Shown one piece after another: positions 1-10,818 of a stretch of DNA of 64,000 bases. The stretch is from Ollibium composti. Lineage in GTDB: Bacteria > Pseudomonadota > Alphaproteobacteria > Rhizobiales > Rhizobiaceae. The number at the start of each line of letters is the position of its first letter. Position 1 is the first letter of the stretch. The stretch covers positions 434,001-498,000 of the forward strand of contig NZ_SSNY01000003.1 in NCBI RefSeq assembly GCF_004801285.1, read 5' to 3'. The position numbers were made by a program, and so were the translations under genes. A model generated the notes under the pieces. The model had not been told where the DNA came from. It worked only from the letters and a program-made list of their open reading frames with translations, and did no database searches.

Positions 1-2184
1 CCTGTCCAGACCGAGTTCACCGTCAGCGATGCCGCGAACGCCGAAGGCGGCAATCCGGACCGCTTCGTCAACCGCGAGTTTTCCTGGCTCCAGTTCAACC
101 GCCGGGTGCTGGAGGAAGCGCAGAACGAGCGCCACCCGCTTCTGGAGCGGGTGCGCTTCCTGTCGATCTCGGCCGCCAACCTGGATGAGTTCTTCATGGT
201 GCGCGTCGCCGGCCTTGCAGGCCAGATCCGCGAGCGCATCGTGCTCAGGAGCCCGGACGGCCGCACGCCCGAACAGCAGCTGGAGCAGCTTCTGCGCGAG
301 GTGGAGCGTCTGCAGGAGGACCAGCAGAAAAGCCTTTCGACGCTGATGGCGCTGCTCGAAAAGGAAGGCATTGAGAGCATCGCCGGCGATGCGTTGACCA
401 AGGACGAGAAGGTCTGGCTGGAAGACCATTTCCAGGAGCAGATATTCCCGGTACTGACCCCGCTGTCGATCGACCCGGCGCATCCGTTCCCGTTCATCCC
501 CAATCTCGGCTTTTCCATCGCCCTGCAGCTTCAACACCGCAAGAACGGCGAGCAGATGAGCGCGCTCCTGCGCCTGCCGCCGGCGCTGAAGCGATTCATC
601 CGCCTGCCGGACCGCAAGGGTCATGTCCGTTTCATTCCGCTTGAGGAGGTGGTCGGCCTTTATATCGGCAAGCTTTTCCCGGGATACGAAGTCAGGGGCT
701 CGGGCACGTTCCAGATCATCCGTGACAGCGATATCGAGGTCGAGGAAGAGTCCGAGGACCTTGTGCGGCTGTTCGAGACTGCCCTGAAGCGCCGGCGCCG
801 CGGCTCGGTGATCCGCATCGAGTTCGACCACCGCATGCCGGAGGAATTGCGGGAGTTCGTGGCCGGGGAACTGGGCGTATCCGGCAACCGCGTCAGCGTG
901 CTCAACGGACCGCTGGCGCTCAGCCAGATATCCGAGATCGTCGCCGTGCCGCGCGACGATCTCAAGTTCGTGCCCTACAATCCGCGTTTCCCCGAGCGCA
1001 TCCGCGAGCACGGCGGTGATTGCTTCGCGGCCATCCGCGAGAAGGACATCGTTGTTCACCACCCCTACGAATCCTTCGACGTTGTAGTGCAGTTCCTCCG
1101 CCAGGCAGCCGCCGACTCGGAAGTTGTGGCGATCAAGCAGACGCTCTACCGCACCTCCAACGACAGTCCGATCGTGCGCGCTTTGATCGACGCGGCGGAG
1201 GCCGGAAAATCGGTCACGGCGCTGGTCGAGCTGAAGGCGCGTTTCGACGAGGAGGCCAACATCCGCTGGGCGCGCGACCTGGAGCGGGCCGGCGTGCAGG
1301 TCGTCTTCGGTTTCCTGGAATTGAAGACGCACGCCAAGATGTCGCTCGTGGTGCGGCGCGAGGATGGCCGCTTGCGCAACTACGTGCATCTCGGCACCGG
1401 CAACTACCATCCGATCACCGCGCGCATCTATACGGACCTGTCCTTCTTCACCACCGATCCCCGTATCGCCCGCGACGTGGCGCAGATCTTCAATTTCATC
1501 ACCGGCTATGCCGAGCCGACCGGGGAAATGTGCATCGCGCTGTCGCCCTATACGCTGCGCAACCGCATCCTCGGTCACATCGCCGACGAGATCGGCCATG
1601 CGAAGGAAGGCCGCCCGGCGCGCATCTGGATGAAGATGAACGCCCTGGTCGATCCCATCGTCATCGACGCGCTCTACGACGCGAGCCGCGCCGGCGTCGA
1701 AATCGATCTGGTGGTGCGCGGCATCTGCTGCCTGAGGCCGCAGGTGCCCGGTCTGTCGGAAAACATCCGCGTCAAGTCGATCGTCGGGCGCTTCCTCGAA
1801 CACAGCCGCATCTACTGCTTCGGCAACGGGCACGGCCTGCCGTCGGATGAGGCCATCGTCTACATCAGCTCCGCCGACATGATGCCGCGCAACCTCGACC
1901 GCCGCGTCGAGACCATGGTGCCGATCACCAATCCGACTGTGCATGAACAGGTGCTCGGCCAGATCATGCTGGGCAACATCGTGGACAACCAGCAGAGTTT
2001 CGAGGTACTGGCTGACGGCACTTCGCGCCGGATCGTGCCGGACGAGGGCGAGGAGCCGTTCAACGCGCAGGAATATTTCATGACCAATCCGAGCCTTTCG
2101 GGACGCGGTGACGCGCTGAAATCCCATGCGCCGAAGCGGATCGCCCAGTTCCGACGCCGCAAGAAGACCGCCGCGGCGGACTAG
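1..2184 (+). CDS. ppk: Polyphosphate kinase 1 (5' end outside window)
   Basis: Makes inorganic polyphosphate from the gamma-phosphate of ATP, reversibly, usually at the membrane. The frame is open from base 1, so the start codon lies upstream; 727 residues are visible, close to full length for PPK1. The two phosphohistidine-region motifs are present: H444 in LKTHAKM and H463 in [11 protein letters not shown]. Their 19-residue spacing equals that of the E. coli His435/His454 pair. The phospholipase-D-like C-terminal domains (e.g. [15 protein letters not shown]) follow. The stop is 7 bases before ppx, so the two enzymes of polyphosphate turnover are co-transcribed. An internal GTG at 106 is not the start, because conserved N-terminal sequence ([13 protein letters not shown]) lies before it. 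Confidence 0.97.
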   Translation, partial: PVQTEFTVSDAANAEGGNPDRFVNREFSWLQFNRRVLEEAQNERHPLLERVRFLSISAANLDEFFMVRVAGLAGQIRERIVLRSPDGRTPEQQLEQLLREVERLQEDQQKSLSTLMALLEKEGIESIAGDALTKDEKVWLEDHFQEQIFPVLTPLSIDPAHPFPFIPNLGFSIALQLQHRKNGEQMSALLRLPPALKRFIRLPDRKGHVRFIPLEEVVGLYIGKLFPGYEVRGSGTFQIIRDSDIEVEEESEDLVRLFETALKRRRRGSVIRIEFDHRMPEELREFVAGELGVSGNRVSVLNGPLALSQISEIVAVPRDDLKFVPYNPRFPERIREHGGDCFAAIREKDIVVHHPYESFDVVVQFLRQAAADSEVVAIKQTLYRTSNDSPIVRALIDAAEAGKSVTALVELKARFDEEANIRWARDLERAGVQVVFGFLELKTHAKMSLVVRREDGRLRNYVHLGTGNYHPITARIYTDLSFFTTDPRIARDVAQIFNFITGYAEPTGEMCIALSPYTLRNRILGHIADEIGHAKEGRPARIWMKMNALVDPIVIDALYDASRAGVEIDLVVRGICCLRPQVPGLSENIRVKSIVGRFLEHSRIYCFGNGHGLPSDEAIVYISSADMMPRNLDRRVETMVPITNPTVHEQVLGQIMLGNIVDNQQSFEVLADGTSRRIVPDEGEEPFNAQEYFMTNPSLSGRGDALKSHAPKRIAQFRRRKKTAAAD

Positions 2185-2191
2185 GGGGCCG

Positions 2192-3727
2192 ATGCTGGCG
2201 AATTCCCAGGGTCGACTTCAGGACCGGCGGCCGCTGTCGATCATCGACATCGGCTCCAACTCGATCCGCGTTGTCGTCTATGAAGGGTTGGCGCGCTCGC
2301 CGACCGTGCTGTTCAACGAAAAGATGCTGGCGGGCCTCGGCCGTGGCATCGTCTCGACCGGCAAGCTTGACCCCGAGGCGGTGACGCGCTCGATGGAGGA
2401 GTTCCGCCGCTTCCGCAGCCTGTCCGCCCAGGCGGGCGCCGAGAAGATGTACGTGCTCGCCACGGCCGCCGCGCGCGAAGCGGTCAACGGGCCGGACTTC
2501 ATCCATCGGGCGGAGGATGTGCTGGGCACGGAAATCCGTGTGCTGTCGGGCCGGCAGGAGGCCTATTTCTCCGCGCTCGGCATCATATGCGGCTTCCATC
2601 CGGCCCATGGCATAGCCGGCGACCTCGGCGGCGGCAGCCTGGAACTGGTCGACGTCGCGGGTGAGGCCGTCGGCGACGGCATCACTCTTCCTCTCGGCGG
2701 CCTGCGCTTGCAGGACATGGCGAAGAACTCGCTGCCGCAGGCCCAGAAGATCGCGCGGGCCGAACTGACCAGGGCAAAGCTGCTCAAGACCGGCAAGGGC
2801 GAAACCTTCTATGCCGTCGGCGGTACGTGGCGAAACCTGGCGCGCCTGCACATGCAGATGACGGGCTATCCGCTCGACGTGATGCACCACTACCAGCTTG
2901 ACGTCGAGGCAGTGGCGCCGTTCCTGCGGCAGGTCGCCAAGGGCGAGGTCGAGAAGGTCAAGGGCATCGAGGGCGTGTCGAAGAACCGCCGCTCGCTGCT
3001 GCCCTACGGCGCAGTGGTGATGCAGGAGATCATCGCCGCCATGCAGCCGTCGCGCATCGTCGTTTCGGCGCTCGGCGTGCGCGAAGGCTTCCTCTATTCG
3101 CTGCTCGACGAGGAGGCGCGCAAGGCCGATCCGCTGATCTCGGCCGCCGAGGAACTGGCGCGGCTGCGCTCCCGCTCGCTCACTCACGCCCATGAGCTTG
3201 TCGACTGGTCCGGCAAGGCCTTCCGCATCTTCGGCATCGACGAGACGGAAGACGAGGCGCGCTACCGGCAGGCGGCCTGCCTGTTGGCGGATATCGGCTG
3301 GCGTGCCCATCCCGAATACCGCGGCAAGCAGTCGCTCAACATCATCGCCCACGCCGCCTTCATCGGCGTCGATCATCCGGGCAGGGCGTTCCTGGCGCTC
3401 GCCACCGCCTATCGCTACGACGGCATCTTCAACGACGGCGTGTCGTCGGAAATCAAGGCCCTTGCCACGCCGCGCTATCTCGAACGGGCGCGCGTGCTGG
3501 CAGGCCTGATGCGCGTCGTCTACCTGCTGACGGCGGCCATGCCGGGCGTGATGCCGCGCCTGAAATGGGAGGACAGGGGCGAGGGCACGCTGGCGCTGGT
3601 GATTCCGGCGGACCTTGCCGGCCTCTACGGCGAGCGTCCGGCCGGGCGTCTGGCGCAACTCGCCAAGATAATCAATCGCCGGCTTGTGCTGGCGGTTGAA
3701 GGCGGACCGAGCGTCACCGTCAAATGA
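2192..3727 (+). CDS. ppx: Exopolyphosphatase (Ppx/GppA family)
   Basis: Releases phosphate from polyphosphate ends, opposing the upstream kinase. 511 residues. The ASKHA-fold phosphate-binding motifs are visible: IDIGSNSIRVVVYEG near the N-terminus and GDLGGGSLEL about 130 residues later, followed by the HD-like C-terminal part seen in long Ppx proteins. I chose ATG 2192 because AGGGGG stands just before it and it follows the ppk stop by 7 bases. A longer reading from 2126 would overlap ppk with an arginine-rich, non-conserved leader. A strong hairpin lies downstream at 3775-3801. Confidence 0.95.
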   Translation: MLANSQGRLQDRRPLSIIDIGSNSIRVVVYEGLARSPTVLFNEKMLAGLGRGIVSTGKLDPEAVTRSMEEFRRFRSLSAQAGAEKMYVLATAAAREAVNGPDFIHRAEDVLGTEIRVLSGRQEAYFSALGIICGFHPAHGIAGDLGGGSLELVDVAGEAVGDGITLPLGGLRLQDMAKNSLPQAQKIARAELTRAKLLKTGKGETFYAVGGTWRNLARLHMQMTGYPLDVMHHYQLDVEAVAPFLRQVAKGEVEKVKGIEGVSKNRRSLLPYGAVVMQEIIAAMQPSRIVVSALGVREGFLYSLLDEEARKADPLISAAEELARLRSRSLTHAHELVDWSGKAFRIFGIDETEDEARYRQAACLLADIGWRAHPEYRGKQSLNIIAHAAFIGVDHPGRAFLALATAYRYDGIFNDGVSSEIKALATPRYLERARVLAGLMRVVYLLTAAMPGVMPRLKWEDRGEGTLALVIPADLAGLYGERPAGRLAQLAKIINRRLVLAVEGGPSVTVK

Positions 3728-3774
3728 TCGCAGTGTACCGCAGCGCGAATGGGCGGGGATAAGTCGAAATGAGA

Positions 3775-3801
3775 AAGGGCGCGGTAACGATCCGCGCCCT
3801 T
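3775..3801. terminator. Bidirectional terminator-like hairpin
   Basis: A perfect 10-bp stem (AAGGGCGCGG / CCGCGCCCTT) with a 7-base loop lies between the convergent ppx and DoxX genes. TTGTCTT follows on the plus strand and TTTCTCATTTC on the minus strand, so it can stop transcripts from both sides. Confidence 0.8.
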
Positions 3802-3831
3802 GTCTTGTCAGGCGATGCCTTGGCCGAAAGA

Positions 3832-4248
3832 TCAGCCGCGCTTGGCGTCGATCGAGTAGGCGCCGGCGCCGAGAGCGACGAGCAGCAGGAAGCCGCCGGT
3901 CAGGCCGAGGTTCTTCTGCAGCATCAGGGCATTGCCGGCCTGCGAGAAATCGAGGTGGGCGACGGCCGTGGCGCCAAGGGTGAACAGGGCGAGCACGATG
4001 GCCGCGATGCGGGTCTGGAAGCCGATCAGCACGGCGAGACCGCCGAGCAATTCGACCAAGCCGACGACGACGGTGGTGACGGTCGGCATCGGCAGGCCGA
4101 TGGAACCGAACCAGCCGGCGGTGCCGGCAATGTCGGTCAGCTTGCTGTAGCCGGCGAGGATGAACAGGATCGACAGCAGGACGCGGCCGGCGAGAATGGC
4201 GAGCGAGGCATTCGAGATGGTGCCGGAAGCGGCGGCGGTGTTGGACAT
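3832..4248 (-). CDS. DoxX family membrane protein
   Basis: A small integral membrane protein of 138 residues with about four hydrophobic helices. The DoxX signature region is visible: GRVLLSILFILAGYSKL at the N-terminus, then VVGLVELLGGLAVLIGF and a final GGFLLLVALGAGAYS. DoxX proteins are often linked to redox or thiosulfate metabolism, but no partner gene here fixes a role. The start was placed at ATG 4248 (MSNTAAASG), preceded by GGAGTC. An extension to 4314 would add a charged segment unlike the family. Confidence 0.88.
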   Translation of the reverse strand: MSNTAAASGTISNASLAILAGRVLLSILFILAGYSKLTDIAGTAGWFGSIGLPMPTVTTVVVGLVELLGGLAVLIGFQTRIAAIVLALFTLGATAVAHLDFSQAGNALMLQKNLGLTGGFLLLVALGAGAYSIDAKRG

Positions 4249-4294
4249 GGTCGGGACTCCGGATTGGCGATGACGACCAGATAGCCTATTCCGG

Positions 4295-4339
4295 TCGTTC
4301 ACCAAAGATGCCAATCCGTCGACACATCGTTCACCGAAG
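4295..4339. promoter_or_regulatory. Direct repeats in the DoxX promoter region
   Basis: TCGTTCACCAAAG (4295-4307) and TCGTTCACCGAAG (4327-4339) match at 12 of 13 positions and sit 32 bp apart, about three helical turns. They lie 47-91 bp upstream of the DoxX start. The arrangement suggests paired binding sites for an unidentified regulator; no family-specific consensus was recognised. Confidence 0.3.
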
Positions 4340-4378
4340 TCGGACTATCCAGCGATACGACAATCGGTCGCCGATGAA

Positions 4379-5776
4379 TCATCCCGGATGGGTCATGTCC
4401 TCCGGCCGCACCAGACGGTCGAAATCGGCGTCGCTGACATAGCCGCCGCCGACGGCTTCCTCGCGCAGCGTCGTGCCGTTCTTGTGCGCCGTCTTGGCGA
4501 TCTTGGCGGCGTTGTCGTAGCCGATTGTCGGCGCCAGCGCCGTCACCAGCATCAGCGAGCGCTCAAGTGCTGCCTTGATGTTGTCTTCGCGAGCCTCGAT
4601 ACCGACCACGCAGTTGTCGGTGAAGGAAACGGAGGCGTCAGCCAGAAGCTGCACCGACTGCAGGAAATTATAGGCCATCAGCGGGTTGTAGACGTTGAGC
4701 TCGAAATGGCCCTGGCTGCCGGCGAAGGTCAGCGCGGCGTTGTTTCCGAACACCTGCACGCAGACTTGCGTCATCGCCTCGCATTGGGTCGGGTTGACCT
4801 TGCCGGGCATGATCGAGGAGCCCGGCTCGTTTTCCGGCAGCGCCAGTTCCCCCAGCCCCGAGCGCGGGCCGGAACCGAGGAAGCGGATGTCGTTGGCGAT
4901 CTTGAACAGGGCGGCGGCCGTGGCGTTGATGGCGCCGTGCGAGAAGACCATGGAATCGTGAGCGGCCAGCGCCTCGAACTTGTTCGGCGCCGAGGTGAAG
5001 GCGATGCCGGTGATGGCGGCGATGCGGTCGGCCACCTTCTCGGCAAAGCCGACAGGTGCGTTGAGGCCGGTGCCGACGGCGGTGCCGCCCTGCGCCAGTT
5101 CCTGCAGGCCGGGCAGGGTCAGCTCGATGCGCCTGATCGAGGAGGCGACCTGCGCGGCGTAGCCTGAAAATTCCTGGCCCAGCGTCAGCGGCGTGGCGTC
5201 CTGCGTATGCGTGCGGCCGATCTTGACGATCGACGCGAATTCCCTGGCCTTGGCGTCGAGTGCTGCGTGCAGGTGCTTCAGCGCCGGCAGCAAGTCATGG
5301 ACGATGCGCTCGGCGCAGGCGATGTGCATGGCCGTCGGATAAGTGTCGTTCGACGACTGGCTCATGTTGACGTGGTCGTTGGGATGCACCGGCTTCTTCG
5401 AACCCATGGTGCCGCCGAGTAGTTCGATGGCGCGGTTCGAGATCACCTCGTTGGCGTTCATGTTCGACTGCGTGCCCGAGCCGGTCTGCCAGACCACCAG
5501 CGGGAAATGATCGTTCAGCTTGCCGTCGATGACTTCCTGCGCGGCCTGCACGATGGTCTTGCCGAGCGCCGGGTCGAGCTTGCCGAGTTCCATGTTGGTT
5601 TCGGCCGCCGCGCGCTTGACGATGCCGAGCGCGCGCACGATCGCCGCCGGCTGTTTTTCCCAGCCGATCTTGAAGTTGCCGAGCGAACGCTCAGCCTGCG
5701 CGCCCCAGTAGCGGTCCGCCGCCACCTCGATCGGGCCGAATGTATCCGTCTCGGTTCTGGTCTTTTGCGCGCTCAC
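4379..5776 (-). CDS. fumC: Class II fumarate hydratase
   Basis: Interconverts fumarate and malate in the TCA cycle; oxygen-stable homotetramer. 465 residues, the usual length. The fumarase/aspartase signature [11 protein letters not shown] is present at about residues 317-327, and [14 protein letters not shown] and [11 protein letters not shown] mark the other two active-site regions. Start is GTG 5776 ([14 protein letters not shown]), preceded by GGAG at 7-base spacing. A longer reading to 5851 has a proline/arginine-rich leader and no support. The gene stands alone on the minus strand, downstream of the long repeat-filled gap. Confidence 0.96.
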   Translation of the reverse strand: MSAQKTRTETDTFGPIEVAADRYWGAQAERSLGNFKIGWEKQPAAIVRALGIVKRAAAETNMELGKLDPALGKTIVQAAQEVIDGKLNDHFPLVVWQTGSGTQSNMNANEVISNRAIELLGGTMGSKKPVHPNDHVNMSQSSNDTYPTAMHIACAERIVHDLLPALKHLHAALDAKAREFASIVKIGRTHTQDATPLTLGQEFSGYAAQVASSIRRIELTLPGLQELAQGGTAVGTGLNAPVGFAEKVADRIAAITGIAFTSAPNKFEALAAHDSMVFSHGAINATAAALFKIANDIRFLGSGPRSGLGELALPENEPGSSIMPGKVNPTQCEAMTQVCVQVFGNNAALTFAGSQGHFELNVYNPLMAYNFLQSVQLLADASVSFTDNCVVGIEAREDNIKAALERSLMLVTALAPTIGYDNAAKIAKTAHKNGTTLREEAVGGGYVSDADFDRLVRPEDMTHPG

Positions 5777-6475
5777 GATCTTTCTCCGATGGCTGGACGG
5801 GCAGGGCGGTGCGGCCCCGCGCGGACGGCATCGGCGTATCGCGTTGCACAATGGCCTTCAAGAGAAGAATGCGGCGGAGCGGAATGCAAATCGTTTAAGG
5901 CTCTGCCCGGTAAGCATTTTCATCGCCACGCTGCCTTTCGGCCCTGGCCATTGAACAGTCGGGAAGCGGGCGCGGGGGCCGTGCCTGCTAAGTTAAGTAT
6001 ATGGCGCGGCATCCCGCGCCCGCCGGCGATTTCTGTTCCCGTCCGTTCCGCTTCACCGCAGCTCACGGTATCGGCATTGGCGCCGACACCGGCCGATGGC
6101 TTGCAGCGCTCGTCCAGCGCACACGGGCCGTAATACCCGTAGGGGGTGAAGAGCGGTCCGCGCAGCGGACGAAAAGCCAATTGCTTGGCTTTTCGAGTGA
6201 TGAACGCCCGGCAGGGCCCTTGGACGGCCCTTCGCTACGGCTCAGGGCGTTCGGCGCCTATCATGATGCCACTGGCATCATGATTTTCTCGCTGCGCTCG
6301 AAACCGGCTTCTCACCCTCCCCGGGCGACCGCTTACGTTGAGCGACTACCGGAGGCGCCGGCTCCCCGCCACGCAATCACCGTCATGACCGGTGTTCCCG
6401 CGCGGGAAGCTGGAGTGAGTATGGGGGAGGTGCGGGAGAGGGGGATAAGTTTCGGAAAAAAATCTTTCTCAGGCC
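5777..6475. other. Gene-free region with long palindromes
   Basis: No convincing gene. Short frames are present on both strands but have no ribosome-binding site or recognisable family. Two strong palindromes stand out. One is at 6171-6194 (GAAAAGCCAA, 4-base loop, exact complement). The other is at 6260-6284 (ATCATGATGCCA, one base, exact complement) and is followed by TTTCTCG. The 3' part grades into the mosaic described next. The fumC promoter must lie in the part nearest 5777. Confidence 0.6.
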
Positions 6476-6804
6476 GCACTCCGTCCAGCACCCCTCATCC
6501 GAGCTCGCTTCGCTCGGCCACCTTCTCCCACAAGGGGAGAAGGGAGTAGTTCGCGCCTGCGCTTCCGCAAATCTCGAATGTCGGCGATTGGCAGCGAGGG
6601 TGACGCGGCCTTGCCTTCTCCCCTTGTGGGGTGAGAATCCGGTTTGCCGAAGGCAAATCGAAAGCTCCGGTGGAGCTTTCGAAGGATCGAACGCCCGAAG
6701 CCATGGCGAAAGGCCGGTGGATCGGTGCGTAGTGCCGAGACGGATGAGGGGTGCTGGACGGAGTGCGACTGGTTCTGAGCCGCACTCCGCCCAGCACCCC
6801 TCAT
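6476..6804. repeat. RIME-like palindromic mosaic element
   Basis: A composite of inverted repeats. The 26-bp unit at 6476-6501 (GCACTCCGTCCAGCACCCC, then TCATCCG) recurs as an exact inverted copy at 6741-6766. A third copy with one mismatch lies in direct orientation at 6782-6804. Inside are the block with CCACCTTCTCCC and GGGGAGAAGG arms (6518-6542), a rough counterpart at 6612-6632, and a hairpin at 6659-6681 (CGAAAGCTCC / GGAGCTTTCG). The block at 6494-6542 matches in plan the one at 12868-12921. No coding capacity; such mosaics are typical of rhizobial intergenic DNA. Confidence 0.75.
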
Positions 6805-6828
6805 GGGAGCCGGAGCGCCGAAGACCGC

Positions 6829-7008
6829 CTACAGCGAATCCTTGATCTTTTCCTTCACGTCGCCGTAGGTCTTCTGCACCTTGCCGGCGATCTTGTCGGC
6901 TGTGCCTTTGGCTTGCGTTTTCTTGTCGCCTGTCGCCTTGCCCGCAGCTTCCCTGATGGAGCCTTTGACCTGCTTGGCCACGCCGGCCACCTGATCCTTG
7001 TTCACCAT
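6829..7008 (-). CDS. CsbD family stress protein
   Basis: A small hydrophilic protein of 59 residues with the CsbD-like pattern: MVNKDQVAGVAKQVKGSIRE, then alternating Lys/Ala/Gly segments (GKATGDKKTQAKGTADKIAG, KVQKTYGDVKEKIKDSL). The family is induced by general stress in many bacteria; its molecular function is unknown. ATG 7008 has AGGAG nine bases upstream. The ATG at 7017 would have AGGAG immediately next to it, which is too close. The gene ends directly at the repeat mosaic. Confidence 0.88.
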   Translation of the reverse strand: MVNKDQVAGVAKQVKGSIREAAGKATGDKKTQAKGTADKIAGKVQKTYGDVKEKIKDSL

Positions 7009-7130
7009 TTTGCGCATCTCCTGGACGGTTTCGATTGGCGGTGGAAAACGACCCTACCAACGTTCGGTTCCACGATCAGGAAACGGAATCAGCGATTTGC
7101 GGTGAGGAGCGGAAGTAAGATTAAAAGAAA

Positions 7131-7162
7131 ACGCCCCCCGCTTCTTTCGATACGAGGGGCGT
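7131..7162 (-). terminator. Rho-independent terminator, minus strand
   Basis: A 7-bp stem (ACGCCCC / GGGGCGT on the plus strand) with an 18-base loop. On the minus strand it is followed by TTTCTTTTAATC. It lies beyond the groEL terminator, so it may be a second stop for read-through or the end of a separate short transcript. Confidence 0.55.
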
Positions 7163-7241
7163 CTTTCGTAGCCAGCGCATCTCCGGATTGCTCCTTCGAT
7201 TTGCTTTCTACATCCCGATAATGCGTCACCGAAAAGATGGT

Positions 7242-7264
7242 TCCGCCATCGGTGGAGTTTTTTT
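7242..7264 (+). terminator. Rho-independent terminator, plus strand, no assigned gene
   Basis: TCCGCC, a 3-base loop, GGTGGA (6-bp stem with one G-T pair), one G, then seven T residues. This is a classical intrinsic terminator shape. The flanking genes csbD and groEL both lie on the minus strand, so it has no known transcript to end. Confidence 0.6.
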
Positions 7265-7298
7265 GCAATGACACTTAGCCCCGCCGCAAATGCAGAAA

Positions 7299-7318
7299 GG
7301 GCGGCATCGGTGCCGCCC
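7299..7318 (-). terminator. groESL terminator
   Basis: An 8-bp stem (GGGCGGCA / TGCCGCCC) with a 4-base loop. Read on the minus strand it is followed by TTTCTGCATTTG. It lies 107 bases past the groEL stop and is the first hairpin with a T-rich tail in that direction. Confidence 0.7.
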
Positions 7319-7334
7319 ATTCGTAGGCTTCGAG

Positions 7335-9086
<1,752 letters not shown>

Positions 9087-9134
9087 TCAGATCCGAAATT
9101 GCGTTTGGCGTTGTGAAGAAAGGGCTTCGGCCGA

Positions 9135-9431
9135 TCAGCCGATGATGCCCATGATGTCGGATTCCTTCATGATCAGAAGGTCCTGACCGTCGAGCTTCAC
9201 CTCTGTGCCCGACCACTTGCCGAACAGGACGCGGTCGCCGGCCTTGACGTCCAGCGGGACCAGCTTGCCGGCCTCGTCGCGGGCGCCGGAACCGACGGCG
9301 ACGACTTCGCCTTCCTGCGGCTTCTCCTTGGCGGTATCGGGGATGATGATGCCGCCCTTGGTCTTCTCTTCGGAATCGACGCGCTTCACCACCACGCGGT
9401 CATGCAGCGGGCGGAACTTCGACTTTGCCAT
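9135..9431 (-). CDS. groES: 10-kDa co-chaperonin GroES
   Basis: Heptameric lid of the GroEL chamber. 98 residues. The family pattern is clear: [27 protein letters not shown] (mobile loop included), then [31 protein letters not shown] and [16 protein letters not shown] 9431 (MAKSKFRP) has GAGGA at proper spacing. A longer reading to 9506 would run through the CIRCE element and is rejected. First gene of the heat-shock operon. Confidence 0.98.
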   Translation of the reverse strand: MAKSKFRPLHDRVVVKRVDSEEKTKGGIIIPDTAKEKPQEGEVVAVGSGARDEAGKLVPLDVKAGDRVLFGKWSGTEVKLDGQDLLIMKESDIMGIIG

Positions 9432-9492
9432 TTGCTTTCCTCGAATGAGAACGTGAGAAAGGATTTCCTCCGTCCGGCCGGACCGGACATGG

Positions 9493-9519
9493 TTAGCACT
9501 CGCCATGGGTGAGTGCTAA
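9493..9519. promoter_or_regulatory. CIRCE element (HrcA operator)
   Basis: TTAGCACTC (9493-9501), 9 bases, GAGTGCTAA (9511-9519): a perfect match to the CIRCE consensus. It lies 62 bp upstream of groES and just downstream of the predicted transcription start. HrcA bound here would repress groESL until heat shock. The hrcA gene itself is not in the window. Confidence 0.97.
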
Positions 9520-9528
9520 CGTGCCGGT

Positions 9529-9557
9529 GAGATAGGCCGGCCATCTTTGCGAGTCAA
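9529..9557 (-). promoter_or_regulatory. groESL promoter
   Basis: On the minus strand, TTGACT (9557-9552), 17 bases, TATCTC (9534-9529). Transcription would begin a few bases before CIRCE, so the operator falls at the start of the message, as in other HrcA-controlled chaperonin operons. The -35 neighbourhood (CCTTGACT) could also suit a heat-shock sigma factor. Confidence 0.6.
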
Positions 9558-9626
9558 GGAGGCGGGGCCGCCCTGTAGCAGCTAAATTTATCAGGGATGC
9601 AGCAAGGGGAGGGCTGATCGCGAAAA

Positions 9627-10622
9627 TCAGCCGCCGGTGACGCTCATATGACGGGAAACGGAAGGGCGGTTGGTGCGCCGGTCGATGATGAAGTCGTGGC
9701 CCTTGGGCTTGCGGCCGATCGCCTCGTCGATGGCCTGCGCCACAAGCTCGTTGCCTTCCGAGGCGCGCAGCGGCCCGCGCAGGTCGGCGGCGTCTTCCTG
9801 GCCGAGGCACATATAGAGCGTGCCCGTGCAGGTGAGCCTGACGCGGTTGCAGCTTTCGCAGAAATTATGCGTCATCGGCGTGATGAAGCCGAGCCGCCCG
9901 CCGGTCTCGGTGACCTCGACATAGCGTGCCGGGCCGCCGGTCTTGTAGGGGATGTCGGTGAGGGTGAATTGCCGTTCCAACTGTGCCCGCAGAAGCGACA
10001 GCGGCAGGTACTGGTCCGTGCGATCCTCATCGATCTCGCCCATCGGCATGGTCTCGATGACGGTCATGTCCATGCCGCGGCCGTGCGCCCAGCGCAGCAT
10101 GTCGGGCAGTTCGGCGTCGTTGAAGCCTTTCAGCGCCACCGCGTTGAGCTTGACCTTGATGCCGGCGGCAAGGGCCGCGTCGATGCCGGCGAGCACCTTT
10201 TCGATATGGCCCCAGCGGGTGATGGTGTGGAATTTTTCCGGGTCGAGCGTGTCGAGCGACACGTTGATGCGCCTGACCCCGCAATCGGCCAGTTCGCCGG
10301 CGAAGCGCGACAACTGCGAACCGTTGGTGGTCAGCGTCAGTTCTTCCAGCGCGCCGCTTTTCAGGTGCCGCGACAACTCATGCACCAGATGCATGACGTT
10401 CTTGCGCACCAGCGGCTCGCCGCCGGTGAGCCTGAGCTTCCTGACGCCCTTTTCGATGAAGACCGAGCACAGCCGGTCGAGTTCTTCCAGCGACAGAAGG
10501 TCCTTCTTCGGCAGGAACGTCATGTTCTCGGCCATGCAGTAGGTGCAGCGGAAATCGCAGCGATCGGTCACCGAGACGCGCAGATAGCTGATCGTGCGGC
10601 CGAAAGGATCGATCATGTCCAT
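9627..10622 (-). CDS. moaA: GTP 3',8-cyclase MoaA (molybdenum cofactor)
   Basis: Radical-SAM enzyme for the first step of molybdopterin synthesis, acting with MoaC on GTP. 331 residues. The N-terminal radical-SAM cluster is C22-x3-C26-x2-C29 ([10 protein letters not shown]). The second, substrate-binding cluster is in [15 protein letters not shown]. The C-terminal Gly-Gly needed for activity is present (SVTGG). The segment [11 protein letters not shown] is also typical. No other moa/mod gene is adjacent. A ModE-type box lies upstream (10682-10709). ATG 10622 or the in-frame ATG two codons later are both possible starts. Confidence 0.96.
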   Translation of the reverse strand: MDMIDPFGRTISYLRVSVTDRCDFRCTYCMAENMTFLPKKDLLSLEELDRLCSVFIEKGVRKLRLTGGEPLVRKNVMHLVHELSRHLKSGALEELTLTTNGSQLSRFAGELADCGVRRINVSLDTLDPEKFHTITRWGHIEKVLAGIDAALAAGIKVKLNAVALKGFNDAELPDMLRWAHGRGMDMTVIETMPMGEIDEDRTDQYLPLSLLRAQLERQFTLTDIPYKTGGPARYVEVTETGGRLGFITPMTHNFCESCNRVRLTCTGTLYMCLGQEDAADLRGPLRASEGNELVAQAIDEAIGRKPKGHDFIIDRRTNRPSVSRHMSVTGG

Positions 10623-10681
10623 GCTTCGTTTCCGTTCCTCGCATGGGGCGGTTTTGCCAAAAACTGCCCACGCACTGGTGC

Positions 10682-10709
10682 ATCGTTATATATGACTATG
10701 TGATACGAT
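10682..10709. promoter_or_regulatory. Putative ModE/Mo-box
   Basis: ATCGTTATATA (10682-10692), 6 bases, TGTGATACGAT (10699-10709). The known Mo-box is ATCGYTATATA-N6-TATATAACGAT: the left half matches fully, the spacer length is exact, and the right half matches at 7 of 11. It lies 60-87 bp upstream of moaA, a gene known to be ModE-controlled elsewhere. The plus-strand methyltransferase starts 110 bp on the other side. Confidence 0.55.
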
Positions 10710-10818
10710 CCAGCGCGCCGTTCAAGATAGACGGCCTCGATCTTTCGTCATATCCCGGAAACGACGTCACCCGGTCGGCCGCCGTTCCTCGCGGCGATTT
10801 ACACGGAAAAACAAGATC

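Larger units (their letters stand above)
7009..7298. other. Intergenic region csbD-groEL with possible small RNA
   Basis: No protein gene is supported. A 61-codon minus-strand frame (7089-7274) reads straight through two terminator-like hairpins and has no recognisable family. The region holds a minus-strand terminator (7131-7162) and a plus-strand terminator (7242-7264). Neither has an assigned upstream gene on its own strand in the right place, so one or two small untranslated RNAs are possible. Confidence 0.4.

Noticed and set aside
2078..3658. A 526-codon minus-strand frame opposite ppx
   Set aside because: Shadow of the real ppx gene; composition is His/Arg/Gln-rich as expected from reverse reading of GC-rich codons.
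5920..6180. An 86-codon minus-strand frame upstream of fumC
   Set aside because: No family resemblance, no clear Shine-Dalgarno, and it lies in a palindrome-rich intergenic region.
7089..7274. A 61-codon minus-strand frame between groEL and csbD
   Set aside because: It reads through two terminator-like hairpins and has no recognisable features; an RNA explanation is preferred.
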